Source: Chaetorhynchus papuensis (Eukaryota; Chordata; Aves; Passeriformes; Rhipiduridae). Taken from it: DNA of 64,000 nt. The notes beneath the pieces are model-generated. The model was not told the origin of the DNA and searched no databases. It was given only the letters and a program-made list of their open reading frames with translations. The first letter of the stretch is position 1; every line of letters begins with the position of its first letter. A program made the position numbers and the translations under genes. Below, piece by piece: positions 13,204 to 25,915 of the stretch. The DNA is taken from positions 806,001 through 870,000 of the forward strand of contig VWYX01000212.1 of NCBI GenBank assembly GCA_013396525.1. The letters are read 5' to 3'.

Positions 13204-15186
13204 CTCAAGTGAGTAAAATTTCAAGAAGAGAAATAAAATGGATGAAAGAGGGCTACTATTCGTAAAGTGCATAATCCTTTGTCACTGGAAACATAAATCT
13301 CTCCCACTTAAAACAGAAAAATCATATCTTGGGCTAAGTTGTTATTCAATGACAGAGACTGTTCTTCAAAAAATAGGAATATGTTTGTGAAGATGTGAGA
13401 TTGCTCTTTCCCTACATAAAAAGATTAGTTGTCTTGGGAACTATGGTGTCTCCTCTGCTCCCCACAATAATTACTTTTCTCCTTTTCTTGTATTTTCTTT
13501 TTTTTTTTCTTTAATTACTTGTTGCTTCTTCTGTATATACTTACAGGAACACAGGCACACACAAATAGGCTCCGTACTACCATTTTCAAACACTTTGCAT
13601 TCATACATCAGTCATTTGAAGTGTGGAAAAGTTGATGTCTGACAAGAATTAAATAGCATATTGAAGAGGGTGGAGACTCATCTAAATGACTAAACATGCA
13701 GTCTTATATCTTGTAGATACACAGAACTGGCAAACCTTTTGATGATCTGGTTTCACTTGGAAATTATATACAGTGCTTATTCCTACACCACTGTAGCCGA
13801 CTGTGCAAGGGCTTCTACTGCTAAGTTTGTTCAAAGTATGCCAAATTAGTTAAAAAAAACTAGTTTAAAATATAAATGCTTAGAATTAATGTGTTTTACT
13901 TTGCTCTGAAATAACCTAGGGAGTCCTCCCTCTTTTGCAGAAGTAAGGAGGTGTAAGACACTGGTATGTTCCTGTTTTCACGAACCCTCTCTCGCCTGAG
14001 CTGCTGAACAAGACAGTAGTATTGTGAATGGGTTTAGTACACTCCACCATAACTTGTATGGCCATGCATTTTGCACATCAGATAGAATGGAAAGATAAAA
14101 TTTGGGAGAAAATCCAAAATTTGATTTTATGACACCTTGCATATTTCCATTTAAAAACCCCAAAATTTGCAAACTTTTAAATAGTGTTAACAGTCCCTCT
14201 TCTCCTCTACCCCAACTCTTATCTGCTTGTTAAAAAACCCAAAACATCAGAGTCATAAAAATCAAACATTACAAACTTCAGAAATGCCACAATTAGGAGC
14301 CTTTTTGCTCTCATGAGTTCACTTATCCTATTTACGCTTGTACACTGGTGCTAGGAAATCAATCTTTAATACTGTCCTGTTTACCTCACAAGGTCTCTGC
14401 TCCTCCCCACATACCTGAAATGATATTCAGTACAACTGGCTTCTTCCCAGTGATTGAATAATGTTCCAGGTTTTTACTTAGCATACACTGTGCTTTCAAA
14501 GCAAAAGTCCAATGTAAGAGAAGAACACCTGAATTTATGGCAGGACCTATTTCTCCAGCTTCCAAATCTACAGGTGAAGATGTGGTTTGGTCTTGACAGC
14601 TTGGCACCTTGTCCTCTTCTGTTCAGATGGATCCAAAGCCAGAGTAATTTCTACCTTGAAAGAATCAGTTTTCACATTTAGGGTAGAACCTCCAATGCAC
14701 AGGTGTTTTACAAGGGAATGAGGTCTTTATTCAATTAGAGTCCCCATACAGGTTCAGGAAAGCAAAGATCCCAGGTGCTGCAGGTGCAGCTTTGAGGACA
14801 TCACCCAGAGAGCCTTCAGGGCCTGCATTAGAGCATCTCAATTTCTTCATGGATGATGGAGAGAAGGAAACTTCTTCAGAGTACAGTCCAGTTCAGGCCC
14901 CTTACCAAAGGGATTCTAAGCTGAAGAAGTTAGGTGGAAAAAAGGGAAATGAGGTAGCTAAATTAGTGGTCCAAAAGTGGGTGCTCTGGATATATCCCCT
15001 CACAGTGCAATTACTCGTCAGGATCAATTTTGAATGTGGCTCTTAGAATGCCACAATCCAAAGAACAAAATTTAAATTCAACTCAGTCTGCACTGTCTCA
15101 GAATACTCACAGGAGGAAGCAGAACTGTCTCATCCCTGCTCCTTCCAGGTCTCTTTCCACCTATTGATTTTAGCATCACAAGCTTC
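13204..15186. other. Unique DNA, no gene found
   Basis: A T-rich run lies at about 13493-13511. Open frames of 64-84 codons at 13978-15046 overlap on both strands and show no domain. Part of 14700-15060 is slightly richer in G and C, but I recognise no family in it. Confidence 0.5.
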
Positions 15187-15379
15187 TGTGTTACTATAAG
15201 GTAAAAAAAAAACAGGAAAAGAAAACAAAAGTAGTGTTGAGCTCTTCATGTTTTTCTGCATATGTTGGTGTTGTCAGATGATAGCAGAAATGCTCCTGTT
15301 GCCACAGGAAAGTGAAAAATTAAGACAGTGCTAGGGTTGGAGTGTAAAAGAATGAAATGGAAGAGCGTAAATAATTTAC
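15187..15379 (+). repeat. Left arm of a ~190 bp inverted repeat
   Basis: This segment, starting TGTGTTACTATAAGGTA, is the reverse complement of 17040-17236 at roughly 85-90% by eye. Shared blocks include GAAAACAAAAGTAGTGTTGA, GCTCTTCATGTTTTTCTG and AGCAGAAATGCTCCTGTTGC. Its inner end abuts the CR1 remnant that starts near 15385. It could be a terminal inverted repeat of an old nonautonomous DNA transposon, two oppositely oriented copies of an unrecognised repeat, or a local inverted duplication. Confidence 0.85.
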
Positions 15380-15384
15380 GAAGT

Positions 15385-15637
15385 TAGGATGACCTTCTTA
15401 ACCATATATTGGCCTTCTTGACCATATACTGGCCTTCTTCACGATGAGGATGATGAAATACTGGAACACATTGCCCACAGTTGTGGATGTCCCATTCCTG
15501 GAAGTGCTCAAGGCTAGGTTGGATGGGGCTCTGAGCAGCCTATTCTAGTGGAAGTTGGCCCTGCCCATGGCAGGGGGGTTGGAACTACATGATCTTTATG
15601 GTCTCTTCCAACCCAAACTGTTCTATTATTCTATGAT
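15385..15637 (+). mobile_element. CR1 LINE, 5'-truncated 3' end
   Basis: This is a CR1 tail with CTTCACGATGAGGATGATG, TGGAAGTGCTCAAGGCTAGG, CTGCCCATGGCAGGGGGG and TTATGGTCTCTTCCAACCC, ending in ATTCTATGATT octamers. Just upstream, 15393-15432 is two 20 bp tandem units (CCTTCTT.ACCATATA.TGG) differing at two positions. A third unit merges into the CR1 CCTTCTTCACGATG, so a local tandem duplication occurred at the 5' junction. Confidence 0.93.
15393..15439 (+). repeat. 20 bp tandem duplication at a CR1 5' junction
   Basis: Two consecutive 20 bp units, 15393-15412 and 15413-15432, differ at two bases. The start of a third unit coincides with CR1 sequence. Confidence 0.85.
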
Positions 15638-16254
15638 TTTCACATAGAAAATTCTTTATAAATAGCAAGGAAATGCATTTCAGAAGCATTATCTGAGAAA
15701 CGATTCAGAAAGTCTCAGCAAACATGAAGAATAACAAAAGGTCAGCACCCCATGGCTATTGGCTAAAAGCATAATTCAACCATAAGACTTCAAAATAATA
15801 GTTATCCATTTAGTTAAGTGCTATGTCATGATTCATCATATTCATGAAGCAGAAAATGCAAGGTAGAGTAGTATTTATAATCACTAAATAGCACAGTTCA
15901 AGTGAAATCAACACTGTATTGACTAAATATATACACAAATCATACATATACATAGTCTGCTTATCCAGTAAATAAAATCGAGTTGCTTTAAAAAGTCAAA
16001 GAAAAAATTATATAAGGTGAAAAGCCATTCAGTGATAGTCTCCTGAACTTCTCTTCAGTCTTAAGGTTTATGCCTAGGAAGTAGAGAAGACAGGAGAAAA
16101 AAAAGAAATGCTTTTAATAGATAGGCAGTACAACTAGTAAAGGTTCAAGTCACTGTATCTTCCTGGCCTCACCACAGAAAACTTAGATCTTACACATTAG
16201 TACCTACTAACACAATTCTAGAGCTCTGGACAACTCTGGGCATGGTTCTGGCCA

Positions 16255-16350
16255 GTATTCTCCATGTAAATCCTGCTTAAGGAGGTGGGTTGTACTGGAT
16301 GACTTCCAGAAATCTCTTCCAACCTTAACCATTTTATGATTTCATGATTT
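16255..16350 (+). mobile_element. CR1 LINE, short diverged 3' tail
   Basis: The region reads GGTGGGTTGTACTGGATGAC, then CAGAAATCTCTTCCAACC, then the octamer-like tail ATTTTATGATTTCATGATTT. This is the CR1 3' UTR order with moderate divergence. Only about 95 bp remain and the 5' boundary is uncertain. Confidence 0.8.
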
Positions 16351-17039
16351 GATCATATGTGATTTTTTATCACTGTGCTAAACCTTGTATTGTGTTCTTA
16401 CATGAAAAGCAAAGTATAGTGACTAAAAAAATGAAGTCATAGTCCTCCACGCTGAGGTCTACAATAATATGGTCATTGCTTCAATACACTACAGTTTCAC
16501 CCAGAGCTAAATTTGGTCTTCTATTGCAGAATTTTAATTATATACTTCAAATATTTAAAAAAGAATTCTAGTATTTCCCAGATTTTAAGAGGAACAGATA
16601 GCCTTTGGAAAATACTGGCAACAGTAGAAGCAAGGCACCATCTTGATTTCATGGTACTTTTATCATTTTCATCTATCACTTCCATTGATCAGAAATGCTA
16701 AGTCCCGCTAGAGGCTGATCTTGTACTAAACTTCAGTTAAGAAGTATGAGAGTAAGACTTTCAGTCTACATTTGCAGAACCAGAAAATACAGTCACTTCA
16801 AGATAGATATAATCAGTAGGCCAAGAAAAGCATCAAGCCCCATTAGTAAACATGTATGAAGGAAGTACATGTGCATACAGTCTGTGAGTAGTATTGATGA
16901 AACTGACCAACACCAATGGGATCTGATGTAGTCTGTAAGGGACGAGGATAAAATATAATGCTTACCTGCTCTGTGAGGAACACACTGAATTTCTGGCAGT
17001 GACTACTGATGAATCACAAAGTCTATCAAAATCTTTTTC

Positions 17040-17236
17040 ATAAATACTTTTACACTAGCTCTTCATTTCATCCTTTCACACTCCATCCCTAGTGCTGTCT
17101 CAATTTTTCACTTCCTTGTGGCAACAGGAGCATTTCTGCTATCGTCTGAAAATGTCAACATATACAGGAAAACATGAAGAGCTCAACACTACTTTTGTTT
17201 TCTTTTCCTATTTTTTTTCTACCTTATAGTAACACA
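17040..17236 (-). repeat. Right arm of a ~190 bp inverted repeat
   Basis: This is the reverse complement of 15187-15379. It ends CCTTATAGTAACACA, which mirrors the left arm's outer end TGTGTTACTATAAGG. Similarity stops sharply outside both arms (left flank CAAGCTTC, right flank AATGTATA). No matching target-site duplication is visible immediately outside. Confidence 0.85.
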
Positions 17237-18969
17237 AATGTATAAAGGCAACATTTTTAGTTGACCTAAATGTATTTCTATATGGTATTTTTATAGATGA
17301 GATAGGAAGGTTTTTGTTATTTACATCACAGTAAAACACATATACATTTTTGTAACCCATAAGACAGTGGCATTGTCATCATGATATTTGAATTCTGTAA
17401 TAGAACACAAAAAGAAAAAAACAACAAAAATTTTAGTGAGGCATAAACCCAGAACATCAATTTTTTTCATGGTTAAGTTAGCATTGAGTTGAAAATTTTG
17501 GCAATCATTTTTCACTAATCAAAAAAAATTTTCCAACACACAAAAGGAATTTTTATATTGTGTTTTATTTAGATTACAGGAAGCTACAGGTTATGTTGTG
17601 GTGATCCATAACATAACTTAGCTTATCTACTAAAAAGACTTAGTTTGTATTATTTCAGAAAAAAAAATTGCTGACTGGTCTGGTATTATTAACAATTAAT
17701 AACAATGTATCTACAAAGATGCATGTTTTGAGTCTTCCCATAGCAAAGAAGCAGTTTTTTGCATAGGTAGCATGAAATTTAGTGGGCTTGTAGTTGTATT
17801 GCGTAGCCTTTGTATAAAGGTATAACACTCTCAATTTTTTTATATCAGTCAATATAACCTCCATTTCTGTGACCTTCATGAACCCTCTTCACACATGTAG
17901 CTTGGAATGCAGAAGATGCTGGATTTTTTGTTTAGCAGAGGAAGAGTAGAGGTGCAACAGTCTAAAAATCAGGCTTTAAAGGAATCCCCGGAGAAGGAAA
18001 TAACTGATATAAGTGTTCTCCATCAGAAAAGTGATGATTTTCTTTAGGAATACAGAATCATTGCCCCATCTGTACTTTTCTTGATCAGTGTTTTGTATAT
18101 TTCTTTTCCTTTCTTTATTTTTTTCCTTTTTCTTCCCCCTTTTTAATTTTTTTTATGAGAAGCAGCAGGATATATGAGCTATCTGCACCATTTTCTTCTG
18201 ATAAATGAATGTGAGAAGATAGTCATCATCATTTGGTTATTTAAACTACAGAAACACGCTTATTTTTTCAATGTACAACAATGTAAGCAGTGCACTGACT
18301 TCCATGTTCCAGCCTTTAATGAGCATTTGAGGACAAAACTGTAAATAAATTATGTATTTTTTATCTGCAGAATAGACACTAATAAATTAATTGATGTTTG
18401 TTGGCTACCATAAGTGGTCCAAGAAGACAGTTTTTATGAGATATTTATTACCTGCCAATCTATACATTCCACAGAATTAAAAATAATTCTTGTACTATAC
18501 ATAGCAAACCATATAATGTGGTTCAACATTCAGCAAGGCTTTCATGCTGTTTATTTTTGAGTTGGAACTTCTGTAGGCTAGGTTTACAGTACACGGATTT
18601 AATAAATGGGCAATTACAATTAAAAAAAAAAATTTATTTCCTCCGGCCTAATTCAGCCTTGACAGGGATACGTAAAAGGGCATGAAATTTTTTTAGGAAG
18701 ATTACTGACTTATTGCATATGGACATTGGAAATGTAGTTCTGATTTAACACACTGATATTCTGTCATATATGTCTACCCCAACAGATTTTTTTTTTACAG
18801 GGGTAATAAAATCTTTTCTCAAGGAAAGAAGTTTCCCTAATTCTCAACGCAGTGATTAAGGGTTTAACTCACCTATATAATTTACTGCTGTCTATTCAGT
18901 GAGCATTTTTATAGTTCCAAATTCAATACTTTCAATAGGAAAGAAATATTTACTATTTCTAAAAAATAG
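17237..18969. other. Unique AT-rich DNA, no gene found
   Basis: This stretch has many short A and T homopolymers, for example around 18117-18155 and 18621-18634. No exon, RNA gene or repeat family is recognised. Open frames are at most 74 codons. Confidence 0.5.
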
Positions 18970-19535
18970 CTGGTCATGGAGCTCACTGCAGTCCGTGGAG
19001 GAAAGCATGATAGAGCAGATCTCCACACAGTAGCCCATGTAGGACCCCACAGTGGAGCAAGTGGACTGTTTCCTGAAGGAGCAGTAAACTATGGAGTGCC
19101 CATGCTGGAGCAGGTTTACCTTGAAGGACTGTGGTCCATGGAGAGGATCCACACTGGAGCAGGGGAGAAATGTGAAGAGGAAGAATTAGGAGAGAGCAGC
19201 TGACTACAACCTCACCAAAAACTACTTTTTCTGGCCTTTGGGGGTTTGAGCAAGTCAGGAGTCAGAAATGAAGAAGTGAAATTGAACCTGGGAATAAGGG
19301 GGGTGTGACATGATGTCTTCATTTTTTGTCTTTGTTCCTTTCCATCCAACTTTATTTTAATTGTCAATGAATTATTTTTCCCCAAATCCTGTCTGTTTTG
19401 CCTGTGATGGTAATTGGTAAGTGATGTCCTTGTCTTGACATTCTTTTTTATCTGACTTTCTCTTCCTGTCCTGTTGAGGTGGGCAGTGAGAGAACAGCTA
19501 GATAATTGTCTGGTAGTCAGCCAAGGTAAACAGAC
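18970..19535 (+). mobile_element. Avian ERV LTR with degenerate internal repeats
   Basis: The 5' half contains several degenerate copies of a ~40 bp unit (CAGT.CGTGGAGG, then GTGCCCATGCTGGAGCAGG, then GGTCCATGGAGAGGATCC, then CACACTGGAGCAGG) between 18978 and 19166. The 3' half carries a recognisable avian LTR R/U5 block: CAACTTTATTTTAATTG, CCTGTCTGTTTTGCCTGTGA and TGTCTTGACATTC, then CAGTCAGCCAAGG. The same family occurs at 38211-39380. Boundaries are approximate and no target-site duplication was found. The minus-strand 112-codon frame is incidental. Confidence 0.75.
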
Positions 19536-20597
19536 AGGAGCAGTTTTCATAGCCTTTGCTAGAGGTGGATTTCTCTCTTGAGTTGGGACCCCAGTTACTA
19601 AAGAGATCCAGTCACCACATCATGACTTATCCCTAGGGTGCTGAGCAAATCATTTGCTTTCCTGTTGCATGGGGACAGGGCTTGAAGACTTTCCCACACA
19701 ACCTTAAAGAAGCTTTATTGAAACAAATGCATTACAGAATTGTGTGCACCTACATATTAAAAAGGAAATTTTTAGGTGGACTGCTTACTTCCCTGAACTG
19801 GAGAATCTTTTTTTTTTTATTTCAGCTCTGGGATACCTCCTCTTACAGTTAGTGCTGCAGAACATAAAGCATGACATGTTAGACTTTAAAACAGAGAGAC
19901 TCTTTCCAAGTCACTGGCTAACAAAATTCTAGACAAATCTACATGCCTCAAAAGTTAACAGCAACTTTACTTTCCAGGAAGTACAGGGTCAAACCTGAAC
20001 GGTTTAGACCTCTGTACAAGTGCTAGGATGAAATAGGAACATCTTCATCTTCCACTGACTTGTGATTTTTTTTGTGCGACTAGAACAGACAACAGTACAT
20101 CTTATCTCCTGCTCAGTGTATGTCCTGTTTTTCATGTGCTATCTTCTCCAAGCCATTTAGAATACTCTGTATTTACTACATGAAGTTACTTGATCTAGCA
20201 ACTCCTTGAAAAAAACAGTCTTTTTTTTTGGCCAGTACTGTACAAGCTCAGTGTAGACTGAAATGTCCAAAAGACTCCAGACCTTGCTCCAAGAACCTTG
20301 AGTCTGCAATTGAAATGACTTTTATTTCTTCCCCATGCCTTTAGAAGTATTAAACACTTCTAAACTATCTGCAAGCCTAAAAAAGCCACCCCCCAAAAGC
20401 AGATCAGAAGCAAACAAAGAAAAAAATCCAAATATTTCTTTCAGACACTTGCATATTACACGGGCATAGTTCACTTCAAGAGAACTAGATATCAATTTCT
20501 TTACCAATACTACATTATAAATCTTCATGGTAATAATAATAATAGAAAAATAGTCTCTTCACCCATGCTTCCTTTATCAGTTTTCTCAGGTGAAAGA
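19536..20597. other. Unique DNA, no gene found
   Basis: Nothing is recognised apart from short homopolymer runs (T-rich at about 19809-19818 and 20221-20229). Open frames of 62-68 codons show no domain. Confidence 0.5.
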
Positions 20598-21045
20598 ATT
20601 TTAGAATGGTTGAGGCAGGAAGCAAACTCTGGAGTTCATCAAGACCGATGCCCCTACTCAAAACAGAGTCAAGGACACTAGGTGACTCTGGATATCATCC
20701 AGGGTTTTGAATGTCTCCAAGTATGGGGTCTCTGGAGTCAATCCGAGCAATCTGGACACCACTGGCAAGACTCAAGCTCCATCTTCTTTAATATCTCCCA
20801 TCAGATATTTAAGCACATTGATAATATCTCCTTTATTCTTATGTTCTCCACACTAAATAGCCTCATCTGTCCTTGCTTCTCCTCATAGATCAGCTACTCT
20901 AATTCCTTGATCATCCTTGTGGCCCTTTAATGGACTAGCTTCAGTATGTCCATGTCTTATAGCGGCAAACTCATAACTGGACCCAGCACCCCAGTTGCAG
21001 TCTCACCAGTTTTCTAAAGAAATGTCTCTACCCTTTCCTCAAAAA
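20598..21045 (-). mobile_element. CR1 LINE, minus orientation
   Basis: Read on the minus strand this is a CR1 C-terminal ORF2 region and 3' tail. The 3' end is at the left (TTTTAGAATGGTTGAGGC, from the reverse of the ...CCATTCTA tail). Further right are CTCATCTGTCCTTGCTTCTC, TTGTGGCCCTTTAATGG and ACTGGACCCAGCACCCCAG, all standard reverse-complement CR1 ORF2 motifs. It is diverged with no open frame. Confidence 0.85.
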
Positions 21046-22890
21046 ATCTACATCCATTCCAAGTTGCAGTGATAAATATTAGGTCACCTTCTCAGCTCAT
21101 GTAAATGAGTGCAGTTCTACAGAAGGGAGTTACACTTTGAGTAGTTACAGACTAGGTGAAAAGCTGCATCAAAATGTCATGATTTTATGTATTTTCAAGC
21201 TATTCCCTTTCTAGTCACCTTGTGTCTGGTCTCTGTACAGCTTTGGTACATGCTAGAATATTTGAAGGCACATTTCTTTCACTGCAAGTTTGAAATGGCC
21301 TTTTAATGAAGGGCTGAATTGATTTTCAAATGCAATTATGTTGTTAATTAAACTGCTATTTTCTCCTCTATCCAATACCAGCTTCATGTTTTCATATTCC
21401 CAGTTTTTGGTACAGTCACTGGAGTTTCTGCTTTCCTGACCATGACAGTTACCTTTACAAGCACTTGTAAAATACTACCTTCAGTATTAACTTTATTAGA
21501 TTATTTCTGAAGCAGCAGTGGGTCAGTTTCAGCAGCACCATTCTGATCACTTCAGCCAGCACCCTCAGGGCAGTCTTATTTTAGTTTTCAAAGTTAATAA
21601 AGAAGGAGTGGGGATCTGCCTTTTAGTGACAGTGCTAACTGAATTGAACACATTGACTGTTATTTTTTCCCTGCACTAATCTCTGCAGACAGTCTGTTTG
21701 CTTAAGTCTAGTCCTTCCTGCTCACAGATTTTTTCTGCTTCAATACCTTTGCTCTATCATTAATGTTTTTACAGCCCCAAGTACATCTCAGGACTGTTGG
21801 TGCCAACTGTCTGGTGTAAAGAGGGAAAATCAGAAGTTTAAGCTAGCAGTAAAACCAGGCTTCCACGGAGAAGGGATTTACACCGAGCATTTTGTGGATT
21901 AGCGCATAATTCACAAGTACATTATAATGCTATCTGTTATTACAAATTATATACTGGCACCTGGTTTGACATGTAGGGGTAAGAGCAACAGCTAGGCTTT
22001 TAAACAAAATATGGTAGAATTTTTTTTTGGAAATAGATTTCCCCTGAGGGTAAAATTCCATCTCTGACCTAAATCGTACTACTTACTACTACTGTTTCTT
22101 CTCTCCAGTGGATAAGCACTGACTCCCAATCAAGGGACTTGGTGTTCCCTCTGATACAAACGCAGGCACAGAGAACTTTTCTCAAGGAGTTGAGTGGTGC
22201 TGTTTTTATGTTGCACAAGAGTCCAGCTCAAAGTAAAGATGGTCCTTGTGATTTGGAAGGAAGTTTAAAATTGTTAAGTACTCTATAACCATACTATATT
22301 CTACCTGTTTTGAAAATATTTGAGAGTATTTTATCATTTTAATTTCAACATTCATATATAATCTTTTTACAAAGAGCACATTAAGCAATATCAGAAAATC
22401 CATTTGCATATGGAGACTCTAGCACAGAACTGGCAGATAAAACCAATCTTTAAGGAATTAGAAAGAGGAAAGATTGTTTAAGACTGATACCATAAGTGGA
22501 AGGTTCTTTGTAGGGGAAGTTCTCAATTAGGCATCCATGACCTGCTGGTCATGGAAAGAGCTGTTGACAGCTGTTGACAGCTGTTTCCAGGTACTATAAA
22601 TGTCAATGAAAGCTAGTAAAAAACCTTGATTCTCAAAGCTTCTGGACACTGCTTTTCCCCTTGGATTTCACTAGGGAGCTGTCAGTCCTCAAAACTTGAA
22701 ACAAAAAAAATCAAGCTCATTTAATATTACTTTTCCAAGCAGTGAATACTTTAGATGGTAGAGGAATATTTAAAGTATTAGAACTAGGTAGTCTGGAACA
22801 AAAGGATTGGGAGAACCAACCTACAAAATAGAGTCATTACTAAAGTGTCATTTATACAAGGAGACTCCCTGTTGTACAGCACTTCTTCCC
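21046..22890. other. Unique DNA, possible conserved noncoding sequence
   Basis: No gene is seen. 21295-21360 is rich in homeodomain-like cores (CTTTTAATGAAG, AAATGCAATTATG, TTGTTAATTAAAC). 22559-22586 contains a short GCTGTTGACA tandem. Confidence 0.4.
22559..22586 (+). repeat. 10 bp tandem repeat, ~2.7 copies
   Basis: A unit of GCTGTTGACA is repeated twice and followed by GCTGTTT. Confidence 0.85.
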
Positions 22891-23371
22891 TGTCGTGGTT
22901 TAGGAATGGCACTCCCTAATTTTATGACCCTCCTGCCTCCCGCAAGACTTTTGCAAACCAGACACCACTTGCTCACTTCCAGCAGAAAGCAAACATTATG
23001 GTTTGAGATAAGAACAATTTACTGAAAACAGCAATGAGATAAGAAAATGAACAGTAACAGCAACCATATTAGTAACAAAAATGTACAGAAGACAGAGTGT
23101 GGAGCCCAACTCAAGCACAGCCACACCACCCAAACCACTCCCTCTGGCTGAGATCAGTGTTATCCCACTGCTCTGTTTGCTACGGTTGCTCCACCAAAAA
23201 AGATCATCCCCCCCCGCTTCCAGCAATTGAGAGAGTCACTTTCCCTTGCCCCTGGCCATGGTGTAAGGTGGTCTTGAATAAAACAGTGTCTTGTACACTG
23301 CTTTCAGCTTTGTGCCCTCCTGGCTACTGCAAAACATTAACCCTGTCCTTGGCTGAAATTAGGATATTCCC
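22886..23371 (-). mobile_element. Solo LTR with perfect 5 bp target-site duplication
   Basis: The LTR occupies 22891-23366 (476 bp) on the minus strand. Its plus-strand left end TGTCGTGGTTTAGG is the reverse of the avian ERVL-like LTR 3' end (...AAACCACGACA). Its right end TTGGCTGAAATTAGGATA is a mutated reverse of the usual TGTCCTGGTTTCAGC start. The internal GAGATAAGAACAATTTACTG is the reversed R/U5 block. TTCCC flanks both ends (22886-22890 and 23367-23371), a 5 bp duplication as expected for ERVL integrase. No internal proviral sequence is present. The 128-codon plus frame runs antisense to the LTR and into flank, so it is not a gene. Confidence 0.9.
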
Positions 23372-25866
23372 TTACGTTGCTGTCACTCTAAAATACCCGA
23401 AAGGGAATCTTATGAATGTAGAATCCATAATCACAGAAATTTTGGGAAAAAGTCAAACAATGAGGCTTAGGCAGGAAAACTAATGGCATCCTTCATTTAA
23501 GATGTCCGGAACTGCAATTTACTTTTTTTCAGATGCATAGCGGTTAAAGATTTTTTTCTTTTCTTCTGCTTTCAATGGACATTTTAACACTTGCCAAAAC
23601 TAATTAGCAGTTATGTATTAAATGTTAGAGATGGAAGTTTTATTTTTCAGTATGTTTTGCAGAGAATCTTTAGGAGTGCAGTTACTGTACAATTAAGTAA
23701 CTTAGACCTAGCTACTGTTTCTTTTAACTACATATTCCCAATCAGGTAGCCTTTGTAATATTCAGGACACTTTGACACATGCTTAATTCAGCAATATGCA
23801 TATTTACATAGGAAATACTTAACAATAGCTGTTTGTTCTTCATTTATAGTGTGTCCACATTCTGTCTACCGTGGCCTTTGCTTCCAATACAGAGACAGGC
23901 AACACTGGAACAATTTCTTGCTCTGGTAAAGTGAGAAAGGCAAGCACTGAGATGTCACCCCACGTTTAGTACACAGTTGTAGCTTTGTTGTAGGCATGAG
24001 TTATACAAAAGCAGCATAAATTATACAGAAAGGTAACCAGGAGAAATTGAACTGGTGCATATTGTGTTGTATGTGCCGTAACTAAAACTGCAGTGGCAAA
24101 ACACCATTATACCTTGACTGAAGGGAAAAAAAGGTTTTATAAAACCAATTAAGGATGTTGAAACATAAGCCAGTCTTCTCATCTGGAGAGAAAGGTTTTC
24201 AAACGCATCATGTTTTAAGAGTAAATGGGGGCTCAGTTCTAATCAAAACAATGGAGAGGTAAACAACCAAAGGCCAACTCTGAAAAAGGATTTAGGCCAC
24301 ATTTTCAATGTAGCTATAAAAACATGACAGCACGCTAACACCACTGGATTGGGCAGCCTAAATTTAATTTGTGTTTGTTTACAGTATGTATCAGTCATTT
24401 ATTCACTTTTAAAACCCACCAGCTGCTTTCTGTTTCTCTTTATGACAGACACACCTAAGCTGGCTTTACATTAGCCACCTGAGGTGCCAGCAGAACAACA
24501 GCACTCTAGATTTCTGAATGTATTAAAAAACCTGACTGGTATTCTGAGGTTTCAGCAAGGTGGAAGCCACTGTCTTCTACGACAGCTAATGATCCAAGAT
24601 GCAGTTGGTCAACCATTCAATGTGGAAACTGTGGATTTATGTTCTTTTGAGCAGAAGAGGAAATGGAGAAGCCTGGGTGCTCTGAGGGTTTGGTACTCTG
24701 GATCAGAGTTCTGAGTGTGGGTGGGATAAAAGACTTAGAGAAATGTAGCCTAAGGTAAACTTTCATGTCACAAACCAATAATGTTTTAGGTTGTTAAGCA
24801 GTTAAAATTTTTATTAGTTTAATGGAGAAGAAATAAAAAATCTGAAGTTCTGGAAGGAGTTTGGGTATTAGATTAGAGGGTGAGGGCATGAATCAACAAA
24901 TAAGCTTCAAGTGTTTGTGTACAGTCAATATAATTATTACCATAGTTACAAGGTAAAGGTTTGACAATGAAGAATAGAATGGCTATAAGTCACCTGTTAC
25001 AGATCCAATGCTGTATAAGATAAGCCATGTCTATTTTCAAAGGCATGTTTATACTCAGGAATATATGTGGAAATGGTACAGTTTTTCAGAAGTAAAAACG
25101 ACACATTTGAGGAGTTACTTTCGCAATACTTTTTCTGCAGCAAGAGACTTGATATCTGTCATTCATTTATCTCCTGTCAAATTGAACAGATAGCAAGCAA
25201 AGTAAGAAAAAACTTTGCACTGTGTTGAAATAATTCCTTAATTTTAGCACTGAAGAGTGTTAAATCTGCATCATGTTTGCTTCTGCTATTCAAACACACA
25301 ATATGTTTTATAAAGACTCTAATAGCTTTCAGAATTAGTAGAAAGATAAATCTATTAAAGGAATCAACATAGAGGCATGTTTATCTAATACACAAAATGC
25401 ATGTAAAAATTCTGCATAAATCCCACTTCAGATACCTACCTCTTTTATTGAATCCAGCTGTGACTCCTAATGCCTTTATGAATTTACTACTCCCAAGTTG
25501 AGAGAATTTTCCACTTCTAATAGCCAGGCCATAAATCAAAGACCTACCACTCTGTGTGATAAACGGAAACAACAGAGGCAAAAATAATGCCTCTTCTTTC
25601 GATGGTTCAAAATGCAATGCAAATGAGCTACCTGCTACCTAGATTGAAGAAGCATCTATATTCAATGAACAGCAATGAAAAGACCTGCTAGGCTTACCAA
25701 ATACTTATTCAGTATCTTTCATCCAGAAGTAGTTTTTGTCCTGCAGTTCTGTAACCAGAACACTGAGGATTAAGAAGCACTTTTTAACGATAAACTAAAG
25801 CTTTGCTTCCTGCTTTATTTTATTTTACCTTGCTGGACTACGTAATGATGTTGATCTTTTCAAAAA
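23372..25866. other. Unique DNA, no gene found
   Basis: No repeat or exon is recognised. 24290-24490 has a unique-sequence texture with several AT-rich homeodomain-like cores but no coding signal. Open frames are at most 78 codons. Confidence 0.45.
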
Positions 25867-25867
25867 T

Positions 25868-25869
25868 AC

Positions 25870-25915
<46 letters not shown>

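Noticed and set aside
23097..23483. 128-codon plus-strand frame
   Set aside because: It runs antisense through a solo LTR and out into flanking DNA, crossing the target-site duplication, so it cannot be an ancestral gene.
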